A stretch of DNA of 64,000 nucleotides from Tolypothrix sp. FACHB-123 (GCF_014697075.1 NZ_JACJRE010000024.1:48791-112790), one strand, 5' to 3'; positions 36,599-45,759 are shown, counted from the stretch's first letter. A program made the numbers and translations. The notes: a model not told the origin generated them from the sequence alone.

Positions 36599-39500
36599 AT
36601 GTTTGTTGACTTTTTTATCAGGCGACCAGTATTTACCAGTGTCTGCTCCATTATCATCCTTTTGGTAGGAGCCATCAGCATCCCCACGCTGCCCACGGCA
36701 CAGTATCCAGAAATTAGCCCCACGCAGATTACTGTAACTGCAAACTATGTTGGTGCTAGTGCTGAAGTTGTAGAAAATACTGTCACAACTGTATTAGAAC
36801 GCGAAATTAACGGTGTGGAAGGCTTGAAGTATATGACTTCAAGCAGTAGTAACAATGGTACTAGTACAATTACAGTCACTTTTGACCCCGCACGAGACAA
36901 AGATATTGCTGCCGTTGATGTGCAAAATCGGGTTTCTCTAGCTGAACCTCTGTTACCAGAGGTGGTGCAGCAAACTGGCGTCACTGTGAGAAAACAATCT
37001 AACAATATTCTGTTGGCGATCGGCTTGTATGCCGATAACAAAGAGTATGACAACGTTTTTTTAAGTAATTATGCTGACCTTTACTTAATCGATGCTATCA
37101 AAAGAATTAGGGGTGTAGGAGAGGCGCAGATTTTTGGCGAACGCCGTTATGCGATGCGGTTGTGGCTCGATCCTAACCGTCTTGCTAGTCGCAACCTCAC
37201 CGCCCAAGATGTGATTGATGCCATCAACGAACAAAACTTACAGGTGGGTGCGGGGCAAATTGGTCAGCAGCCAGCTTTACCAGACCAAATGTATCAAATA
37301 GACCTGCAAGCCATCGGCAGACTTACGGAAGCCAGCGAATTTGCTGATATGGTCATCAAGACAGGTACAGATGGTACTTTGATCAAGCTGAAAGATGTGG
37401 GGCGGGCAGAACTGGGAGCAGAAAACTATAACTCTTTTCTGCGATTTCGCGGCAATGAAGGTGTGGGTGTAGGGATATTTGCTAGTCCTGGAAGTAATGC
37501 CCTAGAAGTTGCGCAGGCAGTGAAAGCCGAAATGGCGCGCTTGGCGCAAAGCTTTCCCAGAGGCATGAAATATCAAGTAGCCTTTGATACAACATTATTT
37601 GTTGAAGCGTCTTTAGCAGAAGTGGTGAAGACACTCATAGAAGCGATCGCACTTGTAGTCTTGGTAATTTTCCTCTTCTTGCAGGATTGGCGAACTACCT
37701 TGATTCCGGTAATTGTGATTCCGTTAACTTTGGTAGGGACATTTGCCTTTATCAAAGTTTTTGGCTTCTCTATCAACACCTTAACCATGTTTGGTTTAAC
37801 TTTGGCAACAGGGTTGGTGGTGGATGACGCAATTATTGTTGTGGAGAATATCTCGCGATTAATTGAGGATGAAGGCTTAGCGCCGCGTCAGGCGGCGTCT
37901 CAGTCGATGCACGAGTTATTTGGGGCAGTAATTGCCACTTCGCTAGTACTGATGGCTGTATTTGTCCCTGTCGCCTTCTTCCCAGGCTCCACAGGACAGA
38001 TATATAAACAATTTGCCCTTACCATCGCCTTTTCGATGGTGATTTCGACCTTTTTGGCGCTGACACTGACGCCTTCCCTTTCAGCTTTACTGCTGCGTCG
38101 CGGACAACGACCGCGCGGTTGGTTGGGTCGGATTTTTGTGCAGATTAATCGCTTTATTGATTGGACGCGCCGCGGCTATGAGCGATCGCTCCAACGTTTA
38201 AACCGGATAAAAGCGATCGTTGTCCTGTTATTCGTCCTTTCCTTAGGGTTTACAGCTTGGCTTTACACCCGCGTACCCACAGCATTTATCCCCGACGATG
38301 ACCAAGGCTATTTCATCACCATTATCCAAGGGCCAGAAGGAGTTTCCCTAAACTACACCAGCAAAGTCATGGCTCAGGTAGAAAAAGAAATTCTTAAATT
38401 ACCAGAAGTTACAGGTACCTTTGCGATCGGTGGATTTGGTTTTAGTGGTAACTCCGCTAATAGTGGAGCGATTTTCAGTACCCTGAAACCTTGGGAAGAA
38501 CGTCACGAATCAGGACAGTCAGCACAAGCCATCATTGGTAAGTTAGCAGGAGTATTCTCTACCATTCCCGAAGCCAGAATTTTTCCAGTTAACCCCCCAT
38601 CAATTCAAGGTTTAGGTAGTTTTGGCGGCTTCCAATTTCAACTGCAAGACAGAGCCGGTAACAGTGGTTTAAACAATCTTTTGCAAGTCATGGGTCAGTT
38701 ACTCGAACGTGGTAATCAGACACCAGGACTACAAGGCGTATTCAGCACATTTAACGCGAATACACCGCAAATGCTGATTGAAGTAGACCGCAACAAAGCC
38801 AAAGCACTGCAAGTTAATGTAGACGATATCTTTAATACCCTCCAGAGTTACTTGGGTTCGCGGTATGTCAACGACTTTAACCTACTACAACGAACTTACC
38901 GCGTATATGTGCAAGCAGACGCACAATTTCGCTCCAATCCTGAAGATATCACCAAGTTATACGTCCGTTCTGAGAATAATCAAATGATTGCTCTCAGTAA
39001 TTTGGTAAAAGTAACTCCAACAATTGGCGCACAAACAATTAACCACTATAACTTGTTCCGTTCCATTGAAATTAACGGTGCAGCTGCACCAGGTTATAGT
39101 TCTGGACAAGCAACCCAAGCAATGGAGCAATTAGCCAAACAAATTCTTCCCGCCAGTATGGGCTACGAATGGTCGGGAATCGCCGCCGAAGAACAACAAT
39201 CAGGTGGTTTAGCACCCTTAATTTTTATCTTGGGACTTGTCTTTGTGTTCTTAGTACTGGCTGCTCAGTATGAGAACTACGTTGACCCCTTAACTATTAT
39301 GCTTTCCGTACCCCTAGCAATCTTGGGTGCATTGTTAGCCCAGTCGATGCGTGGTCTAGCCAACGATGTGTTTTGCCAAGTGGGTTTAGTGATGCTGATT
39401 GGTTTGGCAAGTAAAAACGCCATTTTGATTGTAGAATTTGCCAACCAACTGCGGGAGCAAGGTCTACCACTAGCCAAAGCAGCTATTCAAGCATCTCAAG

Positions 39501-39775
39501 AACGGTTGCGACCGATTTTGATGACATCTCTATCTTTTATTTTGGGTATTTGGCCGTTAGTCAATCCCGAAGGAGCCGGTGCAGCCAGTAGGAGATCTCT
39601 GGGTACAGCGGTGGCTGGTGGGATGCTTGTCTCTACTTTCTTGAGCTTGTTTGTGGTGCCCATCTTATATATTGTGATTGGCAAAATTCGCGATCGCTTT
39701 CGCCGCCATCCTCAGGAGCCACAACTACCAGAACCTACCCAAGATGGCAAGGTTCACCACTCAACTCACCACTAA
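36599..39775 (+). CDS. RND multidrug efflux permease (AcrB/HAE1 family)
   Basis: 1058 residues, full length for the family. It starts MFVDFFIRRPVFTSV, typical of AcrB-like pumps. Two sets of six transmembrane helices flank two large periplasmic loops. Proton-relay residues are present: the Asp pair in GLVVDDAIIVVENISR (TM4) and the Lys in GLASKNAILIVEFA (TM10). The trimeric pump captures substrates from the periplasm or membrane and uses proton influx for export. It works with the adaptor at 35137. The C-terminal tail is His/Pro-rich (HHSTHH). The expected TolC partner is presumably encoded elsewhere. Confidence 0.95.
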   Translation: MFVDFFIRRPVFTSVCSIIILLVGAISIPTLPTAQYPEISPTQITVTANYVGASAEVVENTVTTVLEREINGVEGLKYMTSSSSNNGTSTITVTFDPARDKDIAAVDVQNRVSLAEPLLPEVVQQTGVTVRKQSNNILLAIGLYADNKEYDNVFLSNYADLYLIDAIKRIRGVGEAQIFGERRYAMRLWLDPNRLASRNLTAQDVIDAINEQNLQVGAGQIGQQPALPDQMYQIDLQAIGRLTEASEFADMVIKTGTDGTLIKLKDVGRAELGAENYNSFLRFRGNEGVGVGIFASPGSNALEVAQAVKAEMARLAQSFPRGMKYQVAFDTTLFVEASLAEVVKTLIEAIALVVLVIFLFLQDWRTTLIPVIVIPLTLVGTFAFIKVFGFSINTLTMFGLTLATGLVVDDAIIVVENISRLIEDEGLAPRQAASQSMHELFGAVIATSLVLMAVFVPVAFFPGSTGQIYKQFALTIAFSMVISTFLALTLTPSLSALLLRRGQRPRGWLGRIFVQINRFIDWTRRGYERSLQRLNRIKAIVVLLFVLSLGFTAWLYTRVPTAFIPDDDQGYFITIIQGPEGVSLNYTSKVMAQVEKEILKLPEVTGTFAIGGFGFSGNSANSGAIFSTLKPWEERHESGQSAQAIIGKLAGVFSTIPEARIFPVNPPSIQGLGSFGGFQFQLQDRAGNSGLNNLLQVMGQLLERGNQTPGLQGVFSTFNANTPQMLIEVDRNKAKALQVNVDDIFNTLQSYLGSRYVNDFNLLQRTYRVYVQADAQFRSNPEDITKLYVRSENNQMIALSNLVKVTPTIGAQTINHYNLFRSIEINGAAAPGYSSGQATQAMEQLAKQILPASMGYEWSGIAAEEQQSGGLAPLIFILGLVFVFLVLAAQYENYVDPLTIMLSVPLAILGALLAQSMRGLANDVFCQVGLVMLIGLASKNAILIVEFANQLREQGLPLAKAAIQASQERLRPILMTSLSFILGIWPLVNPEGAGAASRRSLGTAVAGGMLVSTFLSLFVVPILYIVIGKIRDRFRRHPQEPQLPEPTQDGKVHHSTHH

Positions 39776-40281
39776 ATTTAACCTCCCTAGATTAGAGTTG
39801 GTAAATTAGCGGTGTTATCGTAGCCAGGGCTTTAGTCCTGGCTATGAAATTTAACAACTCTTCTCGCCAGTGATGAAGTCAGATAGATTACTCGACAAAA
39901 TATTCGCCGCAAGGGCGGAATTGCCTAATCTGAAAATGAAGAATAATTAGTACCCAACATTTTCACTAGTCACAGTTACTCAACAGGCAACTAGCGATGA
40001 ATATTTAAATAGCACAACTAGGGTACTAATAACTAATTACTCATACCCAATGCCCAATCCCCCATGCCCCATGCCCAATCTCATAAATCAAAGATATAAT
40101 TTGGAAGCTGAAAAATCTTTCAGTTCTATAATGTCCTCAAGCCGCTAATAAAATGGGCGAGCAAATATGGGCTAGAAAGCGTTTTATCAAACGTTTCTAG
40201 TTCTAGATAAACATGCTCATTCACTCTCTTTTGGCTTCTGTTTTAGCTCAGTAAATATCATTTTCCCAACATCCCAAAATT
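39776..40281. other. Gene-free interval with an inverted repeat and heptamers
   Basis: A 10-bp stem at 39821-39844 (TAGCCAGGGC/GTCCTGGCTA, loop TTTA) lies 45 bp after the efflux permease and may terminate it, though no T-run follows. CCCAATG/CCCCATG heptamers lie at about 40048-40080. The promoter of the rubrerythrin gene should be in the last 150 bp. Confidence 0.5.
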
Positions 40282-40995
40282 ATGGATTTGTCAAACTTTA
40301 CTACTCTTCAAAACTTAGAAGCTGCTTTTGGTGGCGAATCGATGGCAAACAGAAAGTATCTGTTTTTTGCTGAAGTAGCAAATAAGCTTGGGTTTAAAGA
40401 CTTAGCAAAACTGTTTAAAGAAACAGCAGAACAAGAAACAGCTCATGCTTTTGCACATTTTGTTTTGCTGCATCCAGAACTGGTAGTAAAAGATCCAGAT
40501 GCTTTAACAGACGAACAAAAGCGGGCAATTGTTTCTCGTTGTTTATCTTTAGCAATTGAAGGTGAAACTTACGAATACACTACCATGTATCCAGAGTTCG
40601 CCGCCGCCGCCGAACGCGATCGAGACAATCCAGCCGCGGAAGAATTTACTAAACAAGCGCAAGAATCTAGCGAACATGCTAATACATTCCGCGAAGCAGC
40701 ACATCGTTTTGGATTGTTAAAATTCATCGAAAATTATCACGCTGATCGCTACGCCGAAGCTTTAGAAGTTTTAAATGGTGGACAAGCTGCAACCAGAGTT
40801 GCTGGTGAAGATCCCAAAACTCGGAAATGGATTTGCAGACAATGCAGCATGATTTACGATCCGGTGACTGGCGATCCTGATTCTGGTATTGCTCCAGGTA
40901 CTCCATTTGAAGAAATTCCTGATGATTGGCGTTGTCCCATTTGTGGCGCTACCAAGAAAACCTTTAAACCACTTGAAGAAAAAGTTGCTGCATAA
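40282..40995 (+). CDS. Rubrerythrin
   Basis: 237 residues. The N-terminal ferritin-like four-helix domain has the di-iron ligands in GESMANRKYLFFAE, ETAEQETAHA and the later EGETYEYTTMYPEF and ESSEHANTFREAAH. The C-terminal rubredoxin-like domain has two Cys pairs, WICRQCSMIYDP and DDWRCPICGATKKTF, for a Fe(Cys)4 centre. Rubrerythrins reduce hydrogen peroxide to water with electrons from rubredoxin or ferredoxin. In heterocystous cyanobacteria a rubrerythrin helps protect nitrogenase-containing heterocysts from peroxide; whether this one does is not shown. A clear hairpin follows the gene. Confidence 0.94.
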   Translation: MDLSNFTTLQNLEAAFGGESMANRKYLFFAEVANKLGFKDLAKLFKETAEQETAHAFAHFVLLHPELVVKDPDALTDEQKRAIVSRCLSLAIEGETYEYTTMYPEFAAAAERDRDNPAAEEFTKQAQESSEHANTFREAAHRFGLLKFIENYHADRYAEALEVLNGGQAATRVAGEDPKTRKWICRQCSMIYDPVTGDPDSGIAPGTPFEEIPDDWRCPICGATKKTFKPLEEKVAA

Positions 40996-41035
40996 AATTT
41001 AATATAGCAGTTCTCTATTGAATGGGACACTTTGT

Positions 41036-41061
41036 AAGGACACAACTTTAGTTGTGTCCTT
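41036..41061 (+). terminator. Terminator hairpin after the rubrerythrin gene
   Basis: Perfect 11-bp stem AAGGACACAAC/GTTGTGTCCTT with a 4-base TTTA loop, followed by an A+T-rich ATTATTTAT tail. The hairpin is also the reason to reject a start of the following MFS gene at 41018, which would place it inside the coding sequence. Confidence 0.75.
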
Positions 41062-41083
41062 ATTATTTATCAGGGTAACTATC

Positions 41084-42283
41084 GTGAATTCTGAAGAAAA
41101 ACCCAATCAATTAGAAACCCAAAAACCTGTTCATTTAGATCTAAATTTTCAAATAGTTTGTGCTATTAGTTTAATTGCTGTCTTGGGAGTGTCTAGCATT
41201 ACTCCTGCTTTTCCCAGTTTAGCCAAATCCTTGAATATTAAACCACAAAATTTAGGTTTATTAGTGACAGCATTTACATTACCATCTCTAATTTTAGGCC
41301 CAGTTATTGGTGTGCTTGCTGATAGAATTGGCAGAAAAAAAATTATTGTTCCATCCTTGATTTTATTTGGTATCGCTGGTACAGCTTGCGGTTTAGTTCG
41401 CGACTTTAATTTATTACTATTTTTGCGTTTGCTGCAAGGAATTGGTGCTGCACCTTTGCTGTCTTTGAGTACTACCCTCATTGGTGATTTATACACAGGG
41501 GCAAAACGTATGACGGCAATGGGTTACAATGCAAGTGTGAGCAGTATAGGTACAGCAAGCTATCCCACCATTGGCGGTGCATTGGCAACATTAGGTTGGT
41601 TTTATCCGTTTCTGTTGCCGATTTTAGCAATTCCTATTGGTTTATTCGTATTCTTTGGACTCAATAATCCAGAACCAAAAGGCGATCGCAATCTCAAAGA
41701 ATATTTAACAAATGCTGCCAAAATTCTCAAAAATCGCAGATTATTTGGATTATTTATCGCTAGTGCAGCTAACTTTGTTCTCCTTTATGGAGCTTATGTT
41801 ACTTATTTTCCCCAATTAATTAACGATACTTTTAAAGCCCCAGCATCCGTAATTGGCATTCTACTCTCTAGTGTTTCTGTCGCTATTATTATCTCATCTT
41901 CCCAATTAGGCAGATTAGCTAGAACCTATCCAGCAACACATTTAATTCAAGCATCCTTTATTTTATATGCCCTAGCTCTGATTATTGTTCCCTTGATGCC
42001 AAGTATTTGGTTTTTATTAATTCCTACCACAATTTTTGGTATAGGTTTAGGGCTGGGTTTTCCTAGTATTCAAACACTGTTAGCAGATTTAGCACCAAAA
42101 GAATATTTGGCAACAATCTTATCAGTAAATGGCACATTTTTTGGATTAGGGCAAACATTAGGGCCTGTTTTGATGGGTTTCGCCTTTGGTATTGGTGGCA
42201 TAAATAGTGTATTTTATGCTGGAGTAGGATTCGCAATTTTAGTGTTTTTTATCTTTAGATATTTGACTTGTAATCGGGGTTAG
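41084..42283 (+). CDS. Major facilitator superfamily transporter
   Basis: About 399 residues from GTG 41084 (the frame extends to 41018 but that part overlaps the upstream terminator hairpin). Twelve hydrophobic segments are visible. The MFS signature between TM2 and TM3 reads GVLADRIGRKK, and the motif C-like TM5 region has glycine-rich helices (ASYPTIGGALATLGW). It resembles drug/proton antiporters of the DHA1 type (Bmr/TetA-like). The substrate is not known. It follows rubrerythrin in the same orientation but with a terminator between, so separate transcription is likely. A terminator-like hairpin follows at 42399. Confidence 0.88.
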   Translation: MNSEEKPNQLETQKPVHLDLNFQIVCAISLIAVLGVSSITPAFPSLAKSLNIKPQNLGLLVTAFTLPSLILGPVIGVLADRIGRKKIIVPSLILFGIAGTACGLVRDFNLLLFLRLLQGIGAAPLLSLSTTLIGDLYTGAKRMTAMGYNASVSSIGTASYPTIGGALATLGWFYPFLLPILAIPIGLFVFFGLNNPEPKGDRNLKEYLTNAAKILKNRRLFGLFIASAANFVLLYGAYVTYFPQLINDTFKAPASVIGILLSSVSVAIIISSSQLGRLARTYPATHLIQASFILYALALIIVPLMPSIWFLLIPTTIFGIGLGLGFPSIQTLLADLAPKEYLATILSVNGTFFGLGQTLGPVLMGFAFGIGGINSVFYAGVGFAILVFFIFRYLTCNRG

Positions 42284-42398
42284 GAATTATAATGTGGAAA
42301 ATAAAAATAGCAGCATTACTTATTGTTTATTAGCCTAGAATTAAGTGATTGCTTCTTAAGCAGAGTAATCCGGCTTTAAAATCCCTAAAATTATTTTT

Positions 42399-42422
42399 AG
42401 AGGCACAAAGTTTGGTGCCTCT
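42399..42422 (+). terminator. Terminator-like hairpin after the MFS gene
   Basis: Perfect 8-bp stem AGAGGCAC/GTGCCTCT (42399-42406 with 42415-42422), A+T-rich on both sides. Confidence 0.65.
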
Positions 42423-42540
42423 AATCATTTATTTATGGCTGTATTTAGTATATGTTTTAGCACGTAAGTACGTAGGAAAAATAATCAAAATTCATGTGGT
42501 AACTACTAAACTCTAATCATAAACCTGCGCTTAAGATGGT

Positions 42541-43437
42541 GTGAGTTTTTGGGCACCTGATGTGACAGACAATCACCAACAGCAACGAAAGATAATTACT
42601 GTATTCGCGATCGCTTTTTCCGTAACAGCTTGTAGTTTGACTGCGGGTATTACCCCACAATTAAAAACTAACCATCTACCAACTCAAATTAATCCTATTC
42701 AAGTTCCCCAAAAAAACTTAACTAGTCAAATTAATAGCCAATCACAGCCGCCAACTAAACCAACTAAAGTAGAAAACTTAAATTTTACAGTCCCAGCGAC
42801 ATTTCAGGGAAAAACTATTTACCATGTCCAACCTCAAAATAGCGAGAAAGTTATTGCCCTAAGCATTGATGATGGCCCCTGGCCAAATACCACAATCCAA
42901 ATGCTAGATATTCTCAAACAAAATGATGTGAAAGCCACATTTTTTTGGGTAGGACAAGCCATACAAGCTAATCCCGAAATTGCTAAGCGAGTGGTAGCCG
43001 AAGGACACGCTATTGGTAATCATACTTGGCATCATTGGTATCGCCGTATGGATATAGCCACAGCTAAAAGTGAAATTGAACGTACAAACGAACTTATATA
43101 TAAAACCACAGGAGTCAAAACAAGTTTGTTTCGTCCTCCTGGAGGCGTTTTAAATAATGGATTAGCAGCTTATGCCAAAAGCCAAAATTATGCAGTAGTT
43201 ATGTGGTCGCAAACTTCTGCTGATACCGATCCGCGTGCTAAATCTCAAGTATTCGTTAAGAATGTCTTAAGAGATGCTAAACCAGGATCTATAGTATTGA
43301 TGCACGATGGCGGAGGCGATCGCACAAGAACTGTACAAGCCTTACCAGAAATCATTACCAGACTCAAACAGCAAGGCTATCGATTTGTCACAGTTCCCGA
43401 ACTCTTAAAAATTGAACAGTCAACAATCAACCGTTAA
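42541..43437 (+). CDS. Polysaccharide deacetylase (NodB domain), probable lipoprotein
   Basis: 298 residues from GTG 42541 (a second GTG at 42562 is possible and gives a more usual signal peptide length). A hydrophobic stretch FAIAFSVTACSL carries a lipobox-like VTAC, suggesting a lipid anchor. A Gln/Pro/Thr linker precedes the NodB domain (about residues 95-285): catalytic Asp pair in ALSIDDGPWP, metal His pair in GNHTWHHWY, RPPGG (motif 3), and the terminal LMHDGG. It likely de-N-acetylates peptidoglycan or an exopolysaccharide at the cell surface. No polysaccharide biosynthesis genes are adjacent. Confidence 0.9.
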   Translation: MSFWAPDVTDNHQQQRKIITVFAIAFSVTACSLTAGITPQLKTNHLPTQINPIQVPQKNLTSQINSQSQPPTKPTKVENLNFTVPATFQGKTIYHVQPQNSEKVIALSIDDGPWPNTTIQMLDILKQNDVKATFFWVGQAIQANPEIAKRVVAEGHAIGNHTWHHWYRRMDIATAKSEIERTNELIYKTTGVKTSLFRPPGGVLNNGLAAYAKSQNYAVVMWSQTSADTDPRAKSQVFVKNVLRDAKPGSIVLMHDGGGDRTRTVQALPEIITRLKQQGYRFVTVPELLKIEQSTINR

Positions 43438-43451
43438 CTGTCAACTGTCCC

Positions 43452-43841
43452 TCATTCACTCATCGCTGAGGCGCAAGCTTGCGCTTCTTGCCAAATTTTA
43501 TGCAAGAAGAACTCGGTGCGATCGCTCATGGTGGTGACAAACACACCTACAGCGTCCTCCGAACCATTAGATAGCCAAGAACCCTGTAAGGTAACTTCTA
43601 AATATTCGCTATCACAGGTACACAGTGCCATAATCTCACTGTCATTGCGTTTCACCTCAGATTTGAGCCTTTCTACTCCTGGTAAATCAACAGGAAGCAA
43701 AAAGGAAGCTGTACTGGGTTCAACACAAAGAGATTGACCGACTCGCAATGCTAAAATCACTCGCTGTGCTACCCATTCTTCCAGCGAGAGACTCAAGCAC
43801 TCTAAATAAAAGCTCCTTTCGGTGTAAGTTAATTTCAGCAT
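43452..43841 (-). CDS. Conserved hypothetical cyanobacterial protein
   Basis: About 129 residues from ATG 43841, preceded by AGGAG at the right distance; the longer frame to 43904 runs into the neighbouring HNH remnant. It starts MLKLTYTERSFYLECLSLSLEEWVAQRV and looks like a soluble alpha/beta protein with no signal peptide or membrane segment. The first strand and helix (LEEWVAQRVILALRVGQSL) resemble a recurrent cyanobacterial family without assigned function. The 3' end converges with the polysaccharide deacetylase gene, 14 bp apart. Confidence 0.72.
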   Translation of the reverse strand: MLKLTYTERSFYLECLSLSLEEWVAQRVILALRVGQSLCVEPSTASFLLPVDLPGVERLKSEVKRNDSEIMALCTCDSEYLEVTLQGSWLSNGSEDAVGVFVTTMSDRTEFFLHKIWQEAQACASAMSE

Positions 43842-43857
43842 TCCTTCTGCTCTCCTG

Positions 43858-44247
43858 TTATTCCAGGTTTGCTTGCAAATTGATCCAGAACTGTTTGTGT
43901 ACAAAAATCGGCTTCAGTTGGGTATGCAGTCGCATACCAGCCTCTGTTTTCTGGCGATTTCTGTTGCGGTAGTTATTCCCTATATAAGAAGCACCAGGCG
44001 ATCGCAAACTGACATGCTCTAGTGTTAGATTTTGGTTACTATCGCCATATTGGCAACTGTTATTGTCTGGCCGCAACATTTCTCGCCTATTGGGAGAAAC
44101 TTTACCCTTGCGTCCACCAACTGCCATCTTTAAACCAATGTGTCTCAACGCGTCGAATATTAATCCGCCTTTGACAGGAAACAGTGGTAAGTAATTTTCA
44201 GGAAATACCACTACATATTGCTCTAACACTTGCATCGCGATCGTCAC
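43858..44247 (-). pseudogene. Degenerate HNH endonuclease remnant
   Basis: A 129-codon open frame that retains recognisable pieces of the cyanobacterial HNH family: VVVFPENYLPLFPV near the start, VSPNRREMLRPDNNSCQYG, NLTLEHVSLRSPG, and EAGMRLHTQLKP near the end. Intact relatives read roughly CQYCG...LTLDHV...AC..CN..KG..TPEEAGM. Here the second Cys of the first pair is Gly, the Asp before the catalytic His is Glu, the second Cys pair is gone and about 50 residues between the N-terminal segment and the HNH core are missing. I therefore treat it as a decayed gene, although the frame is still open. Family assignment is from memory of the motif. Confidence 0.55.
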
Positions 44248-44263
44248 AGCTTGACTCCTTATG

Positions 44264-44300
44264 AAAAAACCCCCGCTTCTTGTTTCTCTGAAGCGGGGGT
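44264..44300 (-). terminator. Strong rho-independent terminator, minus strand
   Basis: Perfect 11-bp G+C-rich stem (44269-44279 ACCCCCGCTTC with 44290-44300 GAAGCGGGGGT). On the minus strand it is followed by a run of T residues (A-run at 44264-44269). It implies a minus-strand transcript coming from about 44300-44640. Confidence 0.85.
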
Positions 44301-44640
44301 GGGAAATTGACCTTAAGGTTTTCTGGTCTATATCGGTACAGTATGACTTTTGCGCCTGTACCTCCCGCTTCTTATGTCTAGTTGTGGTTTTGCATTCAGC
44401 CCATGAATGCTGATATTTCTCAAATCATAATTACTGTCTGTGAATTGCCCATACTGGTGGCCACCATTACCCATAAAAAAATACTCCACTCCCAACAGTG
44501 CTGATTCCCGACTGGATCGGCAGTTGTTAGCACTTAAAGAAGTAGAGATGGGGAAAATGGATTTCACAGAAAATTTCACCTATTGAACATTCCTTTAAAC
44601 ATACTACACTTGTATTACTATCCTGTCCATACCTTAAAGG
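44301..44640 (-). other. Transcribed-looking minus-strand region with possible second HNH remnant
   Basis: A minus-strand terminator at 44264 marks the end of a transcript that should start near 44600, divergent from the gene at 44651. The only open frame (44328-44579, 83 codons) reads ...ESALLGVEYFFMGNGGHQYG... then DSNYDLRNISIHG, which can be aligned loosely with the CQYGDSNQNLTLEHVSL part of the neighbouring HNH remnant. It may be a more decayed duplicate, or the region may encode a small non-coding RNA. Neither is established. Confidence 0.35.
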
Positions 44641-44650
44641 AGAAAAAGTC

Positions 44651-44986
44651 ATGCATACAATCGCTCGCACCCCAACCACCGATATGGAAGTTACCAGCAT
44701 CCGTCTAGAACGCGAACTTAAAGAAAAACTCAAAGATATAGCTGGCAATCAGGGATATCAAGCCTTAATTCGCGATATCCTCTGGAATTATGTACAGCAA
44801 AAATCAGGTGAGTGGAAACCGCGATTTTCGCGAACTGATATCCGAGCGAGCATAGCAGCCACGGCGCAACAAGAAGAACGTTGTGTACTCACAGGTCAAG
44901 TCATTCAACCACAACAGCCGATGCTTTTAGGACTAACAAGAAATGGCGATATGGTTCCTCTAAGCATCGACAGTTTGGCTGGATAG
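44651..44986 (+). CDS. Small ribbon-helix-helix-like protein
   Basis: 111 residues with a strong AAAGGAG ribosome binding site at about 44635-44641. Residues 13-48 (VTSIRLERELKEKLKDIAGNQGYQALIRDILWNYV) have the beta-helix-helix pattern of ribbon-helix-helix DNA-binding proteins. The C-terminal half (ERCVLTGQVIQPQQPMLLGLTRNGDMVPL) looks like a small separate domain, with one Cys, found in conserved cyanobacterial proteins. It might be a transcriptional regulator; no toxin partner is adjacent, so an antitoxin role is not supported. A long perfect stem follows the gene. Confidence 0.72.
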   Translation: MHTIARTPTTDMEVTSIRLERELKEKLKDIAGNQGYQALIRDILWNYVQQKSGEWKPRFSRTDIRASIAATAQQEERCVLTGQVIQPQQPMLLGLTRNGDMVPLSIDSLAG

Positions 44987-44998
44987 TTTTACTGCATC

Positions 44999-45045
44999 TG
45001 AATGCAGCCTAGTTACCACTGATTCGGGAAACTAGGCTGCATTCA
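44999..45045 (+). terminator. Long inverted repeat after the RHH-like gene
   Basis: Perfect 16-bp stem (44999-45014 TGAATGCAGCCTAGTT with 45030-45045) and a 15-base loop, 12 bases after the stop codon. The following sequence is A+T-rich. Probable terminator or mRNA-stabilising hairpin. Confidence 0.7.
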
Positions 45046-45759
45046 GCATTAAATTTTATCTAAATTATAAATAAATCTTATATCAAATTTGTGAGATATC
45101 TTGTTAGACATCTATATAGTCCTTAAATTTTCTCGATAATCGCCCTGAGTATTAGACTCTATGAGCAAAATCGAACTGTACCCCCTAGGGGGTTTCACAT
45201 CACTTGACAGATAAGAATCATCAGCATATTAAGTAAATGATTATTGAGCGTAGGAGTGAAGCAACAATACCCATCTATACTTGGCTACTAAAATCAAGCA
45301 GGTATCTACATTGTTTCTGAAGCTCTACCTAAATCGGATTTTATTTTCAGTTAGACCTATAAAGGGTTAATTTACTGAGAACAGGAATTGTGAAAAAAAT
45401 ATAATGATTTTTGGGTTGGTTCTCCGTGTTAACACGGGGGACACTATCAGACTTTTGGCTGCAATTCCAGAGAAATTACGGTTTATGTATAGTTACAGAC
45501 AGGATATTCTATGTCCAAGTTAGTAAATTAACCGAACCTGAGCGAGTTAAACATAATCTAGCAAGGGTGTTTTAGTATATCCTTAGGTATCTGATTACTT
45601 GTGTAAAAAATCGTTTAATATACCAAATACTTAGTCATCTGCCATAGAAAGGGGCTATAACAGGTGAGAGAAGTCTTCATTAAAGATATGCAATTCATCA
45701 GGGTGCACCAAACATAAGAAAAGGTGAACAACTAAGCCAATGAGGTTGGGTGCAAAACA
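45046..45759. other. Long gene-free leader region with two perfect palindromes
   Basis: No credible gene in about 710 bp (the longest start-led frame near 45162 encodes only 17 residues). Two perfect 14-bp palindromes stand out: ACCCCCTAGGGGGT at 45180-45193 and CCGTGTTAACACGG at 45424-45437. Both could be sites for dimeric regulators of the downstream sensor gene. No known riboswitch was recognised. Confidence 0.45.

Noticed and set aside
43516-43972. Two plus-strand frames opposite the conserved hypothetical and HNH remnant
   Set aside because: They are antisense to better-supported minus-strand frames and have no ribosome binding site.
44651-44986. Antitoxin of a toxin-antitoxin pair
   Set aside because: The RHH-like fold fits, but no small toxin gene overlaps or follows; a terminator-like stem comes directly after the gene.
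45162-45215. 17-codon frame containing the CCCCCTAGGGGG palindrome
   Set aside because: Too short and without a ribosome binding site; the palindrome is better viewed as DNA structure or operator.
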